Of a DNA stretch of 64,000 nt, positions 54,404 to 63,879 are shown piece after piece; the stretch's first letter is position 1, and every line of letters starts with the position of its first letter. Source of the stretch: Nocardia blacklockiae (lineage in GTDB: Bacteria > Actinomycetota > Actinomycetes > Mycobacteriales > Mycobacteriaceae); NCBI RefSeq assembly GCF_015477355.1, contig NZ_JADLRJ010000020.1, positions 30,302 through 94,301 of the forward strand, given 5' to 3'. Below the pieces are notes generated by a model. The model ran no database searches and had not been told where the DNA came from. It saw only the letters and a program-made list of their open reading frames with translations. The translations under genes were made by a program, and so were the position numbers.

Positions 54404-55465
54404 ATGCGAGTCCTGCTGACCGGCGCTGCCGGATTCATCGGTGCCCACGTGCATCGCGCCCTGGTCGACGCGGGAGCCGAGGTGGTGTCGGCCGACGTGA
54501 TGCTCGCCGCCGCGCACGGTCCCACCGCCGCCCCGCCCGAGGGTGTGCACCGCGTCGACGTCCGCGATGCCGACGCGCTCCCCGCGCTGCTGCGTGGTGT
54601 GGAGGTGGTGTGCCATCAGGCCGCGGTCGTCGGGGCCGGGGTCAGCGCCGCCGACGCGCCCGCCTACGCCAGCCACAACGATCTGGGCACCGCCGTGCTG
54701 CTGGCGGCGATGGCGCGGGCCGGGGTGCGGCGGCTGGTGCTGGCGTCGTCCATGGTCGTGTACGGCGAAGGGCGCTATCGCACCGCGCGCGCCGAGACGG
54801 CCGACCCGCCCCCGCGCCGCCGCGAGGACCTCGACAGCGGCCGGTTCGACCATCTCGATCCGGCGACGGGCGCGCCCCTGGAGTGGGTGGCGATCGACGA
54901 GGACAGTCCGCTGCGCCCGCGCAGCCTGTACGCGGCCAGCAAAGTGGCGCAGGAGAATTACGCCTGCGCCTGGGCGGCGGCCACGGGCGGGACCGTCACC
55001 GCGCTGCGGTACCACAATGTGTACGGCGACGGAATGCCCAGGGACACACCGTATTCGGGCGTGGCCGCGATCTTCCGGTCGGCGCTGGAGGCGGGCGAGG
55101 CGCCTCGGGTGTTCGAAGACGGCGGCCAGATGCGCGATTTCGTCCACGTCCGGGACATCGCGGCCGCCAACGTCGCCGCGATCGACCGCCCGCGCCCGGG
55201 CTTCGTCCCGCTCAACATCTCCTCGGGCACCCCGATCGCCATCCGCACGGTCGCGGAAGTACTCGCCCGCGCCGCCGGCGGCAAGGCACCCGTGGTCACC
55301 GGCGAGTACCGCCCGGGCGATGTCCGCCACATCGTGGCCAGCCCCGACCGCGCAGCCGAAATCCTGAACTTCCGCGCCGCGATCCCCCCGGACCGAGGCC
55401 TCACCGAATTCGCCACGGCCCCACTCCGATCCGCCTCCGGCACCGGCGCCCCAACCTGGCGTTGA
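54404..55465 (+). CDS. NAD-dependent sugar epimerase/dehydratase
   Basis: A 353-residue extended SDR: VLLTGAAGFIGAHVHRAL (NAD site), LVLASSMVVYG, SLYAASKVAQENYA (catalytic Tyr/Lys) and RYHNVYGDGMPRDTPYSGVAAIF. It contains an inserted acidic/proline loop (residues 125-155). It acts on a nucleotide sugar, probably a 4-epimerase or reductase. It converges with the two-component genes and probably belongs to the surface-sugar locus that follows. Confidence 0.85.
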   Translation: MRVLLTGAAGFIGAHVHRALVDAGAEVVSADVMLAAAHGPTAAPPEGVHRVDVRDADALPALLRGVEVVCHQAAVVGAGVSAADAPAYASHNDLGTAVLLAAMARAGVRRLVLASSMVVYGEGRYRTARAETADPPPRRREDLDSGRFDHLDPATGAPLEWVAIDEDSPLRPRSLYAASKVAQENYACAWAAATGGTVTALRYHNVYGDGMPRDTPYSGVAAIFRSALEAGEAPRVFEDGGQMRDFVHVRDIAAANVAAIDRPRPGFVPLNISSGTPIAIRTVAEVLARAAGGKAPVVTGEYRPGDVRHIVASPDRAAEILNFRAAIPPDRGLTEFATAPLRSASGTGAPTWR

Positions 55466-55478
55466 CTACCCGCGAGGG

Positions 55479-56510
55479 CTAGGCCGGGTTGGGGGTGGGG
55501 AGGAGTGGGAGGTGGATTTCGAAGCGGCAGCCTACTTCTCGGTTTCGGGCGGTGATGTCGCCGCCGTGGGCCTGGATGAGGCCGGCGGCGATGGCGAGGC
55601 CCATGCCGCTGTTGCCGCCGGTGTCGGCGGCGGGTGAGCGGGCGGCGGTGCCGCGGTAGGCGACCTCGAAGACGCGGGGCAGGTCGGCCGGGTCGATGCC
55701 GGGGCCGCTGTCGTCCACGCGGGCCCAGGCGTGGTCGGCGGACCGACCGGCGGAGACGTCGATGCGGCCGCCGGGCGGGGTGTGCTCGACGGCGTTGACG
55801 ACCAGGTTGGTCAGCACGCGGGTCAGGGCGCGGTCGCTGCCGGACACCATGATGCGCGAATCCGGTTGCCGGGCGGCCAGTTCCACGCGGGCGCGGGCGG
55901 CGGTGGGTTGGTTGGCCGCGACCACCTCGTCGATCAGCTCGCGCAGGTCCACCGGTTCCAGCTCGAGCCGCAGCGCGCCGGAGTTGATCTTCGACATCTC
56001 GAACAGGTCGTCGACCATGGCCGAGAGCCGGTGGGTCTCGCGCACGATGCGCTCCGCGTAGCGCCCGACGGTGCCCGGATCGTCCACCACGCCGTCGACC
56101 AGCGCCTCCCCCATCGCGCGGATACCCGCCAGCGGGGTGCGCAGGTCGTGGCTCACCCATGCCACCAGCTCCCGCCGGGACTGCTCGGCGGCGCGTTCCT
56201 GCTCGAGCATCTCCTTCTCCCACACCGTCTTCCGGGCCTGTACCCGACCGAGCACGATGGCCGTGGACACCGCCACGACGGTGACCACCCCGAGGACCAC
56301 CCCAATGCGGCGGAGTTCGTCGGTGAACATGAGGCCGCTCACCGCCACCACGCCGACCAGGGTGGCCAGGGTCGGGATCAGCACCAGCACCACCATGCTG
56401 GTGGTCAGGCTGCGGTTGTGGGTCAGCCGGATCGCGACGGCGCCCAGGGCCACCACCGGCACCGACCCCGCCAACGCGTAACCGATGAGGGCAGGCATGT
56501 CAGTCGGCAT
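55479..56510 (-). CDS. Sensor histidine kinase
   Basis: A 343-residue kinase with three to four hydrophobic segments at the N-terminus ([60 protein letters not shown]) and little extracytoplasmic sequence. The H box is [15 protein letters not shown] box [16 protein letters not shown]1 VDDSGPGI and G2 [10 protein letters not shown]. It overlaps the response regulator stop by 11 bp. The signal may be membrane state. It probably controls the neighbouring glycosyltransferase genes. Confidence 0.92.
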   Translation of the reverse strand: MPTDMPALIGYALAGSVPVVALGAVAIRLTHNRSLTTSMVVLVLIPTLATLVGVVAVSGLMFTDELRRIGVVLGVVTVVAVSTAIVLGRVQARKTVWEKEMLEQERAAEQSRRELVAWVSHDLRTPLAGIRAMGEALVDGVVDDPGTVGRYAERIVRETHRLSAMVDDLFEMSKINSGALRLELEPVDLRELIDEVVAANQPTAARARVELAARQPDSRIMVSGSDRALTRVLTNLVVNAVEHTPPGGRIDVSAGRSADHAWARVDDSGPGIDPADLPRVFEVAYRGTAARSPAADTGGNSGMGLAIAAGLIQAHGGDITARNREVGCRFEIHLPLLPTPNPA

Positions 56511-57192
56511 CGTCGTCCTCCCCCGGTCGATCCCAGGCGTAGCCGCGGCCCCAGATGGTCTCGATCCGGTGTGCGGCACCGAGTTTCGCACGCAGCCTCT
56601 TGATGTGCACGGTCACGGTGGACTGGTCGCCGAAGGTCCAGCCCCAGACGCGTTCGAGCAGTTCGGTGCGGCCGAACACCCGCTGCGGGTGGGCGAGCAG
56701 GAAGGCCAGCAGATCGAATTCGCGGGCGGTCAGATCCACCCGGCGGCCGTCGACTAGCACCGACTGCGCGCCCGGGCGCAGCTCGAGCGCGCCGCTGCGC
56801 AGCACCCGGTCGTCGCGGGGCGGCGGCCGATGCGCCCGTCGCAGCACCGACGCCACCCGCAGGGCGAGTTCGCGTGGACTGAACGGCTTCACGAGGTAGT
56901 CGTCGGCGCCCGAGCGCAGGCCCAGCACCCGGTCCTCCTCCTCGCCGAGCGCCGTGAGCAGGATGATCGGCATGTCGGGGTGCGCGCCGGCGCGCACCGA
57001 GCGGCACAGTTCGATGCCGTCGGGCGGCGGCATCATCACGTCCAGGATCGCCAGGTCGATGTCGTCGCGGGCGAGGACCGCGGCGGTCGCGGGCCCGTCG
57101 GCGGTCTCCACGACGGTGAGCCCGTCGCGTTCGAGGTAGCGCCGCACCACCTCGCGCACCACCGCGTCGTCGTCGGCCACCAGAATGCGCAT
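56500..57192 (-). CDS. OmpR-family response regulator
   Basis: A 230-residue regulator: receiver domain with the acidic pair ILVADDDA, phospho-acceptor [10 protein letters not shown] and KPFSPREL, then a winged-helix DNA-binding domain ([47 protein letters not shown]). It pairs with the downstream histidine kinase and follows the GT-C gene by 5 bp, so all three are one operon. Confidence 0.94.
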   Translation of the reverse strand: MRILVADDDAVVREVVRRYLERDGLTVVETADGPATAAVLARDDIDLAILDVMMPPPDGIELCRSVRAGAHPDMPIILLTALGEEEDRVLGLRSGADDYLVKPFSPRELALRVASVLRRAHRPPPRDDRVLRSGALELRPGAQSVLVDGRRVDLTAREFDLLAFLLAHPQRVFGRTELLERVWGWTFGDQSTVTVHIKRLRAKLGAAHRIETIWGRGYAWDRPGEDDDAD

Positions 57193-57197
57193 GCGAC

Positions 57198-58568
57198 TTA
57201 CCAATTCGTGAGGAGCAGATGGGCGAGCAGCAGCGTCGCCACGGCTTGGACGATCAGCCACGGGCGCGCCGAGCGGGCGGGCAGCAGGGCCGTGGCGGCG
57301 AGCAGCCACACGTCGAAGGGCAGCCAGATGCGTTCGGTCTCCGCCTTGCTCAGCCCGCTGAGGTCGGCGGCCACGATCGCGGCGAGCCCGGCGGCGGCCA
57401 GCAGGGCGGCGGGGTCGACGGTCTCGCGCCAATGACGAAGACCGACAGGCGATTCCGGGATCAACGCGCGGACGGCGCGGGGCGCGGCCGCCGCGGTCGC
57501 CAACCCCACCGCGCACACCGTCGCCGCCAGATTGCCCCACACCCAGTAGGAATACGGCCGCTCGCTCGCGATGCCCTGGTAATACCGTTGCACGACAAGG
57601 TGATACCCCTCGAACCACCAGAACCCGTTCGCGGTGAAGGCCACGACCACCACGGCGACACCCGCCAGCGCCGGGAGCACCGGGCGGAGGCCGCGCGCCG
57701 CGACGACCGCCGCCGCCGGGATCGCCATCAGCACCAGGCCGTAGTTCAGATACAGGCCGAAGCCGAACAGCAGACCCGACAGCCCCGCGACGAGCGGCCA
57801 CCCTGGACGCGACCGGGTCGCGATCGCCAGCAGCGCCACCGCCCACGCCGTGACCCCGGCGAAGAACGCGTCCGCGGACACGGCGATCCAGATCGCCGCC
57901 GGCGCGAGGGCCAGGAACGGCGCGGCGGCCCGGGCCCGATCGGGCGCGCCCAGCGCGTTCACCGCGACCGGAACCGCCACGGCCGCACTGCAACCGACCA
58001 GCACGCACACCGCCGCCGCCCACGCGCCGCCGCCGAGCCCGATCCGATCCAGCCACACGAACACGAGCAGCGCGCCGGGCGGATGCCCCGAGACGTGCGT
58101 GGTCCACGAATCCGGCTGGAAGTCCAGGATGCGGCCCGCGAATCCGCGCAGCATCGCCCCGATGTCACCGACCCCGCCCACTTCGTGTAGGTATTCGTGG
58201 CCGCTCGTCAGCCGGCCGGCGAAGCCGCGCTGCCAGCCGTCGACCATCGCCAGCGCGAACGCCCACACCACGGCGGTCGCCCAGGTCGCCGCCAGCAGCC
58301 GCCGCCACGACAGCCGGTGGGCGGCGGCCGGACCCGCCACGATCACCAGCGCCGCGACCGCGATCGCGGGACCGGTCCCCCAGCCGACATGCGGCAGCCA
58401 GCCACCGAAGATCGGCGCCGCGGCCGCGTACACGTTCCGCCGCCACTGTTCGCTGTGCATTCGCGGAACCACGAAGGCCGCCGCGACGAGAACGGCGGCC
58501 GCCGCGGCGCACAGCAGATTGGACCGGGGGGTGACGCGCCGCCGGACGCGAAGCTGGGTCGCCTGCAC
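57198..58568 (-). CDS. Polytopic membrane glycosyltransferase-like protein (GT-C type)
   Basis: A 456-residue membrane protein with about ten to twelve helices. Hydrophilic loops include WQRGFAGRLTSGHEYLHEVGGVG, TTHVSGHPPGALL and KAETERIWLPFDVWL. This resembles GT-C-fold mannosyl- or arabinosyltransferases that use polyprenyl-phosphate sugars, but no exact family is assigned. GTG 58568 is 7 nt after TAGGGT (58576-58581), so a leaderless start is likely; an in-frame GTG nine bases earlier overlaps that box. Confidence 0.75.
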   Translation of the reverse strand: MQATQLRVRRRVTPRSNLLCAAAAAVLVAAAFVVPRMHSEQWRRNVYAAAAPIFGGWLPHVGWGTGPAIAVAALVIVAGPAAAHRLSWRRLLAATWATAVVWAFALAMVDGWQRGFAGRLTSGHEYLHEVGGVGDIGAMLRGFAGRILDFQPDSWTTHVSGHPPGALLVFVWLDRIGLGGGAWAAAVCVLVGCSAAVAVPVAVNALGAPDRARAAAPFLALAPAAIWIAVSADAFFAGVTAWAVALLAIATRSRPGWPLVAGLSGLLFGFGLYLNYGLVLMAIPAAAVVAARGLRPVLPALAGVAVVVVAFTANGFWWFEGYHLVVQRYYQGIASERPYSYWVWGNLAATVCAVGLATAAAAPRAVRALIPESPVGLRHWRETVDPAALLAAAGLAAIVAADLSGLSKAETERIWLPFDVWLLAATALLPARSARPWLIVQAVATLLLAHLLLTNW

Positions 58569-58694
58569 AGCGTTCACCCTAGGCCGCGGGACCGGGCGAA
58601 TCCGCCCGAAACGGCGGGTGCGGCCGCGGCCGTCACAGTTTTGTCACCGGTTCGCTGGGCCCCGAACGCGCCCGACCGGCATACGGTTCCAGCT

Positions 58695-59360
58695 GTGACC
58701 GATACACGCAGCGCACGCGATATCACCGTGGTGATTCCGTGCCACAACGAAGCCGGGGCGTTGCCCGCCGTGCTGGCCGCGATGCCGCCCGGTTATCGAG
58801 TGATCGTGGTCGACAACGCCTCCACCGACGGCACCGCCGCGGTGGCGCGCGCCGCCGGCGCGACGGTGGTCGGCGAGCCGAATCCGGGGTACGGCGCGGC
58901 CGTGCACGCGGGCGTGTGCGCCGCGCGCACACCCGTGGTCGCGGTGCTCGACGGCGACGGTTCCATGGACGCCCGAGAGTTGCCGGAACTGCTGGCCGAG
59001 CTGGATACGGACGTCGACATGGTGGTCGGCCGACGGCGGCCGGTCGAATCGGGTGCCTGGCCCTGGCACGCCCGGCTCGGCAACATGCTGATCGCCGCGC
59101 TGCTGCGGCGGCGGCACGGGCTGGCGGTGCACGACATCGCGGCGATGCGGGTCGCCCGCCGGGACCGGCTGCTCGCGCTGGGACCGCTGCATCCGCGGTC
59201 GGGGTATCCGCTCGCGCTGCTGATCGGCGCGGCCCGCGCGCGGTGGCGAATCGTGGAGCGCGACATCAGTTATCGGCCGCGCACCCACGGCGTGTCCAAG
59301 GTGTCGGGCTCGGTGCGCGGCACCGCGCGGGCCGTCCGCGACTTCTGGAGTGTGCGATGA
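58695..59360 (+). CDS. Family 2 glycosyltransferase
   Basis: A 221-residue GT2 enzyme: ITVVIPCHNEAGALPAVLAAMP, VIVVDNASTDGTAAVARAAGA, LDGDGSMDARELPELL (DxD-type metal site) and the end ERDISYRPRTHGVSKVSGSVRGT, typical of dolichyl/polyprenyl-phosphate sugar synthases. GTG is 7 nt after TACGGT (58682-58687), a leaderless promoter. It may load the lipid carrier used by the adjacent GT-C protein. Confidence 0.88.
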   Translation: MTDTRSARDITVVIPCHNEAGALPAVLAAMPPGYRVIVVDNASTDGTAAVARAAGATVVGEPNPGYGAAVHAGVCAARTPVVAVLDGDGSMDARELPELLAELDTDVDMVVGRRRPVESGAWPWHARLGNMLIAALLRRRHGLAVHDIAAMRVARRDRLLALGPLHPRSGYPLALLIGAARARWRIVERDISYRPRTHGVSKVSGSVRGTARAVRDFWSVR

Positions 59361-60070
59361 GCGGCATCGACGCCACGGCCCTGGTGATCGCGAAGGCGCC
59401 GATCGCGGGCTTCGCCAAAACCCGTCTCACACCGCCGTTCTCGCCGCGCGAGGCGGCACAGCTCGCCGCCGCGGCCCTGCTGGACACGCTGACCGCGGTC
59501 CGCCACAGCGGTATTCGGCATCGGGTCGTCGCCTGGACCGGTGAGCTGGAGCGGGCGGAGCGGGCCGAGGAACTGGCCGCCGAACTCGCCGGGTTCACCC
59601 TCGTTCCGCAGCGCGGGGACAGCTTCGGCCACCGGCTGGCCAACGCCCATCACGACGCGGCCGCACCGGGCCGGCCCGTCCTCCAGATCGGTATGGACAC
59701 TCCGCAGGCGGGTCCGGCGGTGCTGGCCGCCGCCGCCAACGGGCTGCTGGACTGCGGCGACACGGTCCTCGGCGCCGCCACCGACGGCGGCTGGTGGGCG
59801 CTGGGCCTGACCGACCCGGGTCCCGCGCGCGTGCTGACCGAAGTCCCGATGTCGACCGGCAGCACCGGCGAACGAACCCGAAAGGCGTTGCGCGAGTGCG
59901 GTTGCCGGATCCGCCGCCTGCCGACCCTGTCCGACGTCGACACGGTCGCCGACGCCATCGCGGTGGCCGGGGAATGCCGCGGCTACTTCTCGCACGCCTT
60001 CGCCCGGATCTACGCGGGCGATGCCCCGGAGCGGGACGGGATGCCCGCGCTGGGCGCGCGGCGCGGCTAG
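59357..60070 (+). CDS. DUF2064 / TIGR04282-type glycosyltransferase-like protein
   Basis: A 237-residue nucleotidyltransferase-like Rossmann protein: ALVIAKAPIAGFAKTRLTPPFSPREAAQLAAAALLDTL, QIGMDTPQAGPAVL and AATDGGWWALGL are hallmark segments. Members are often encoded with GT2 enzymes; they resemble nucleotidyl- or sugar transferases with undefined substrates. The start overlaps the GT2 stop (ATGA). Confidence 0.85.
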   Translation: MSGIDATALVIAKAPIAGFAKTRLTPPFSPREAAQLAAAALLDTLTAVRHSGIRHRVVAWTGELERAERAEELAAELAGFTLVPQRGDSFGHRLANAHHDAAAPGRPVLQIGMDTPQAGPAVLAAAANGLLDCGDTVLGAATDGGWWALGLTDPGPARVLTEVPMSTGSTGERTRKALRECGCRIRRLPTLSDVDTVADAIAVAGECRGYFSHAFARIYAGDAPERDGMPALGARRG

Positions 60071-60082
60071 CGTCGCGCTCGG

Positions 60083-61252
60083 TCACGCCTCGTCGGGGGA
60101 CGCGTGGTGTTCGTGCTCGGCCTGCGGCGATCCGCCCATCATGCGCAGCATGGGCAGCCCCCCGGTGCGCGCGAACCGGATCACGAGCACGGCGGCGACC
60201 AGCAGGAAGACCAGGTTCAGCCACGTGGTGTAGTTCCACCGGATGCCCTCCGCCATCACCATGGCGTTGCGCTGCGTCGGGATGAGACCCGCTGTGCCGA
60301 AAAGGATTTCGACCAGGTAGCCCGCGCCGACCATGGCGGCGTAGAAGGTGCCGAGGAGGGTCAGCATCATGCGGGTGCCATAGTACTTGCGGTAGATGTT
60401 GAGAATCGGGAGGATCAGCAGGTCGGCGAAGAGGAAGGCGGTGACGCCGCCGAAGCTGATGCCGCCGTTCCACAGCACCGCCGCCAGCGGCACGTTGCCG
60501 ATCGAGCACACGAACGCCAGGATGGCCACCAGTGGACCCACCAGCGGACCCCAGATCGCCGAGAGCACCGGGTGATCGGTCAGAAAGAAGTGCTGCCAGA
60601 ACGCATCCGGCACCCAGGCGCCGATGGCCCCCGCGACGAGCAGGCCGAGGACGAGGTCGCGCAGAATCGCGGCCCACTCCATCACGAACACGTGCGACAC
60701 CGCGGTGAACCCGCGCGGTGACAGCAGCCGCCGCACGAACGAGCCCGACCCGGTGACCGACATGTCCATCGCCGCATGGCCTTCCATCGACCCGGCCAGG
60801 CCGCGGTCGGCCTGGCGGCGGGCCGCGTCGATCAGCCGGGACCGCACGAACAACCGGAACAGCACCGCGACCAGCACGATCATGATCGGCCCGCCGACGA
60901 ACTCGGCCGCGGTGAACTGCCAGCCCAGCAACAGCGCCAGGATGATGCCCAGTTCGACGACCAGATTGGTGGACCCGATCTCGAACGCCATCGCGGCGGT
61001 GAAGTTCGCGCCCTTGCGGAACAGCGAGCGGGCCAGCGCGACCGCCGCGTACGAACACGACGAGGAGGCCGCGCCCAGCACCGACGCGACGGCCAGCGTG
61101 CGCGGGCGGTCGTCGCCGAGCACCCGCACGATCGTGGACCGCCGCACCACCGCCTGCACGACGGCCGACAGCGCGAAGCCGAGGATCAACGCCCAGAGGA
61201 TCTCCCAGGTCATCGACCCGGCCAGCGCCAAGGCGTGGACGATCGCGTGCAC
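60083..61252 (-). CDS. ArsP/DUF318-family permease
   Basis: A 389-residue protein with about eight membrane helices. It has the duplicated family motifs SSSCSYAAVALARSLFRKGANF and CSIGNVPLAAVLWNGGISFGG; the latter's Cys is often important for metalloid or organoarsenical transport in ArsP. It ends with a His-rich tail (AEHEHHASPDEA). GGAGG precedes the GTG start. The substrate is unproven; no other arsenic gene is adjacent besides an ArsR-type regulator 2 kb away. Confidence 0.82.
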   Translation of the reverse strand: MHAIVHALALAGSMTWEILWALILGFALSAVVQAVVRRSTIVRVLGDDRPRTLAVASVLGAASSSCSYAAVALARSLFRKGANFTAAMAFEIGSTNLVVELGIILALLLGWQFTAAEFVGGPIMIVLVAVLFRLFVRSRLIDAARRQADRGLAGSMEGHAAMDMSVTGSGSFVRRLLSPRGFTAVSHVFVMEWAAILRDLVLGLLVAGAIGAWVPDAFWQHFFLTDHPVLSAIWGPLVGPLVAILAFVCSIGNVPLAAVLWNGGISFGGVTAFLFADLLILPILNIYRKYYGTRMMLTLLGTFYAAMVGAGYLVEILFGTAGLIPTQRNAMVMAEGIRWNYTTWLNLVFLLVAAVLVIRFARTGGLPMLRMMGGSPQAEHEHHASPDEA

Positions 61253-61299
61253 TGCGTCCTCCGTTCACCCCCTGGGTCGGGAACGGTGCGGCCGCGCGG

Positions 61300-62172
61300 C
61301 TATCCCGCGGACACCTCGGCCAGTCTCGGCACCAGCGCCGCCACCCGTTCGGTGTAGGCCACCGGGTCACCGTCCGGCATCACGTCGAACTGTGTGATGC
61401 CCAGGGCCGCATAGCTTTCCGCCGCGGCGAGGAAGCCGTCGGGATCGTCGGCGACGGGGCCCAGGTAGACGGCGGTCTTGCGGATCGCGTCGTAGTCGCG
61501 GCCCTCGCTGTCGCAGTGACGGCGCAGCACGTCCAGCTTGTGGGCGACGTCCTCGGGGGTGGAGGCGAACAGGTTGCAGGCGTCGGCGTAGCGCGCCACC
61601 AGCCGCAGCGTCTTCTGCTCGCCACCGCCGCCGACGAGGATCGGCGGGCGCGGCCGGCTCAGCGGGGCGGGCACGCACAGCGTCTCCTCGAGCTGGTAGT
61701 GCTCGCCCTTGTAGGGGCCGTTGTCCGCGCTCCACATCTGCAGGCAGATCCGCAGCGTCTCCTCGAGGCGTTCGAAGCGTTCGGCCATCGGCACCAGCGG
61801 GACGCCGAGGCCGCGCTGTTCCCGCTCGTACCAGGACGCGCCGATACCCAGCTGCGCCCGGCCCCCGGACAGCACGTCGAGGGTGGTGACGATCTTCGCG
61901 AGCAGGCCCGGGTGCCGGTACATCACGCCGGTGACCAGCATCGACAGCCGCATCCGCGTGGTCAGGGCGGCGATGTAGCCGAGCGTGGTGTACCCCTCCA
62001 GCATGGGCTCGTCGGCGGTGCCGCGGTGCTCCATCTGGAAGTAGTGGTCCATCACCGTGAACTCGGTGAACCCGGCCTCCTCGGCGATGCGCGCGCTGCG
62101 CCCGAGCGCTCCGGCGAGCTGCGCCGGGTCCGACGGAGTAGAGAAGTTCCAGTAGTGCAGGCTCAGATCCAT
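61300..62172 (-). CDS. LLM-class F420-dependent oxidoreductase
   Basis: A 290-residue paralogue of the protein at 40967-41878. It has LHYWNFSTPSDPAQLAGAL, GFTEFTVMDHYFQMEHRG, VTGVMYRHPGLLAKIVTTLDVLSGGRAQLGIGASWYE and PRPPILVGGGGEQKTLRLVARYADACN. GGAGG lies 5 nt before ATG 62172. Substrate unknown. Confidence 0.88.
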   Translation of the reverse strand: MDLSLHYWNFSTPSDPAQLAGALGRSARIAEEAGFTEFTVMDHYFQMEHRGTADEPMLEGYTTLGYIAALTTRMRLSMLVTGVMYRHPGLLAKIVTTLDVLSGGRAQLGIGASWYEREQRGLGVPLVPMAERFERLEETLRICLQMWSADNGPYKGEHYQLEETLCVPAPLSRPRPPILVGGGGEQKTLRLVARYADACNLFASTPEDVAHKLDVLRRHCDSEGRDYDAIRKTAVYLGPVADDPDGFLAAAESYAALGITQFDVMPDGDPVAYTERVAALVPRLAEVSAG

Positions 62173-62223
62173 GACATCCTCCGGCGCGGTGGGACGGCTG
62201 GTCACGGGGCGCGCGCCCCGCGC

Positions 62224-63414
62224 TCAGGCCAGCCTAGTCCCCCGGCGCGCGAGGGCGGCTCCCGCCAGGGCCAGCACACCCAGCAACAGTGCGAAAAGAC
62301 CGGCGCTCCAGCGCATTCCGATGCCGTCGGCGAGGTAGCCGGCCACCGTGGGCAGCACCGCCGCCGGGAGATAGGCGCCGATGTTCAGCGCCGAGTTGGC
62401 CTCGGCGCGCCGCGCGTCGGGCACCGCGTGGAACAGCAGGGTCAGCCCGCCCAGCTGCCCCAGGCCCTGGCCCGCACCCGCCAGCACGGCGGCCGCGAGC
62501 AGTGCCGCCGCGGAGTCGGCGGCCAGGGCGATACCCAGCGCGAGCATGGCGGCGACCGTCGACGCCGCGCCGGTCGCCAGCGCCGAGCGGGCGGTCAGCG
62601 GCCGCGCCGCGAACTGGGCCGCGGTCGCGGTGGCGAACATCGCGAACGCCATCGCGCCCGGGACGATCCGGTTGCCGGTCCCCAGCAGTTCGACCAGCAG
62701 CGCGGGGCCGAGCGAGAGCACGAACGAGGTGGCGGTGAGGCCCGGCGCGAAGACCGCGATCCCCGCCGCCAGCTGACGGCGGTTGTCCCGCGGCACCGTC
62801 GGAATCCGAACCCGCCCCGGCGTGCTCGCGCCCGCGGACGGCAGTCCCGCCACGACCGCACCGGCCGACAGCAGCAGCACCACCTCGACGACGAAGACGA
62901 GCACGGTCGGCGCGGGCAGCACCTGCGCGAACACGCCCGCGAGCAACGGACCGGTCCCCGCGCCGAACACCATCGCGGTGGACGAGGCCAGCGCGGCCGG
63001 CGTCCTGTGCCGCGGCCCGGCCACATCGGCCACGGCGGCCATCCCGGCCGACACGGTCGCACCGACGGCGATGCCGGTCAGCACGCGCGCCGCCACCAGC
63101 GTCGGCACCGACCCGGCGGTCATGAACAGCGCGCACGCGGCCACGGCGAGCGCCAGGCCGGGCAGCAGCACCGGGCGGCGGCCGATCCGGTCCGACAGCA
63201 CACCCGCGACCAGCAGCGCGCCGATCAGGCCGAGGATGTAGCCCGCGAAGATCACCGTCATGGTGCCGGCGGAGAAGCCGAGCCGATCCCGCCACAGCGG
63301 GTAGAGCGGGGTCGCCGCGTTCGACAGCACGAAAACGGCGAACACCGGCCAGGCGGCCAGCCAGATGCGCCCGGTGCGAGCGGGCGCCGGACGGGACAGC
63401 GTTGCGGTAGCCAT
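62224..63414 (-). CDS. Major facilitator superfamily transporter
   Basis: A 396-residue transporter with twelve hydrophobic segments and the MFS loop motif SDRIGRRPVLL between helices 2 and 3. AGTGPLLAGVFAQ is motif C of drug:H+ antiporters, so export of a toxic compound is likely. ATG 63414 has GGGAGGT upstream; a TTG at 63426 is less likely. It is divergent from an ArsR-type regulator with three matching operators between them. Confidence 0.9.
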   Translation of the reverse strand: MATATLSRPAPARTGRIWLAAWPVFAVFVLSNAATPLYPLWRDRLGFSAGTMTVIFAGYILGLIGALLVAGVLSDRIGRRPVLLPGLALAVAACALFMTAGSVPTLVAARVLTGIAVGATVSAGMAAVADVAGPRHRTPAALASSTAMVFGAGTGPLLAGVFAQVLPAPTVLVFVVEVVLLLSAGAVVAGLPSAGASTPGRVRIPTVPRDNRRQLAAGIAVFAPGLTATSFVLSLGPALLVELLGTGNRIVPGAMAFAMFATATAAQFAARPLTARSALATGAASTVAAMLALGIALAADSAAALLAAAVLAGAGQGLGQLGGLTLLFHAVPDARRAEANSALNIGAYLPAAVLPTVAGYLADGIGMRWSAGLFALLLGVLALAGAALARRGTRLA

Positions 63415-63430
63415 GCCACCTCCCAATCAG

Positions 63431-63446
63431 TACGAGAAAACTCGTA
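63431..63446. promoter_or_regulatory. ArsR-type operator 1
   Basis: TACGAGAAAACTCGTA, a perfect 6-bp-arm palindrome, 17 bp upstream of the MFS start. Confidence 0.75.
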
Positions 63447-63450
63447 TTAG

Positions 63451-63466
63451 TACGAGTGGAGTCGTA
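63451..63466. promoter_or_regulatory. ArsR-type operator 2
   Basis: TACGAGTGGAGTCGTA, 20 bp from operator 1 start-to-start; half-sites TACGA and TCGTA are shared by all three. Confidence 0.75.
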
Positions 63467-63478
63467 CTGTAGCACCAC

Positions 63479-63494
63479 TACGAGAAAAGTCGTA
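63479..63494. promoter_or_regulatory. ArsR-type operator 3
   Basis: TACGAGAAAAGTCGTA, 28 bp from operator 2 and overlapping the -10 box of the regulator gene, suggesting autorepression. Confidence 0.75.
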
Positions 63495-63504
63495 CAGTGT
63501 GACC

Positions 63505-63879
63505 ATGGCCGACACCGCGACGCGCACCCGATGGGCACGACACCCCGAACCCGCGGGGACGCCGGAACCCTTGCCCGAACCGGCCGCCGCCGAGATCCGG
63601 TTGGAGACGGTGATGGGCGCGCTCAGCGATCCCCTGCGGATGGGTATCGTGCGCACGCTGCTGCTCGAGGCCGAGGCCTTCGATCACCCGTGTGGCTGGT
63701 TCGGCATCCCCCGGCCCAAATCCTCACTGACACACCACTTCCGGGCGCTGCGCGAGGCGGGCGTCCTGCGTCAGCGGCAGTACGGGCTGGAGCGCCGCAG
63801 CCAGGTTCGCATCGACGACCTCGAGGACCGCTTCCCCGGACTGCTGGATCTGGTCGCCGCCTGGACCCCGGCGGACTAG
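63505..63879 (+). CDS. ArsR-family winged-helix regulator
   Basis: A 124-residue regulator: LSDPLRMGIVRTLLLEAEAF, PKSSLTHHFRALREAGVLRQRQYGLERRSQVRIDDLEDRFPG is the winged helix-turn-helix. No CxC metal site is seen, so it may sense an organic ligand. ATG 63505 is 6 nt after TACAGT (63493-63498), a leaderless layout. It probably represses itself and the divergent MFS exporter. Confidence 0.88.
   Translation: MADTATRTRWARHPEPAGTPEPLPEPAAAEIRLETVMGALSDPLRMGIVRTLLLEAEAFDHPCGWFGIPRPKSSLTHHFRALREAGVLRQRQYGLERRSQVRIDDLEDRFPGLLDLVAAWTPAD

Noticed and set aside
61516-63450. A 644-codon frame opposite the LLM and MFS genes
   Set aside because: It spans two real genes and their gap, is Arg/Gln/His/Gly-rich and has no domain; a shadow frame.
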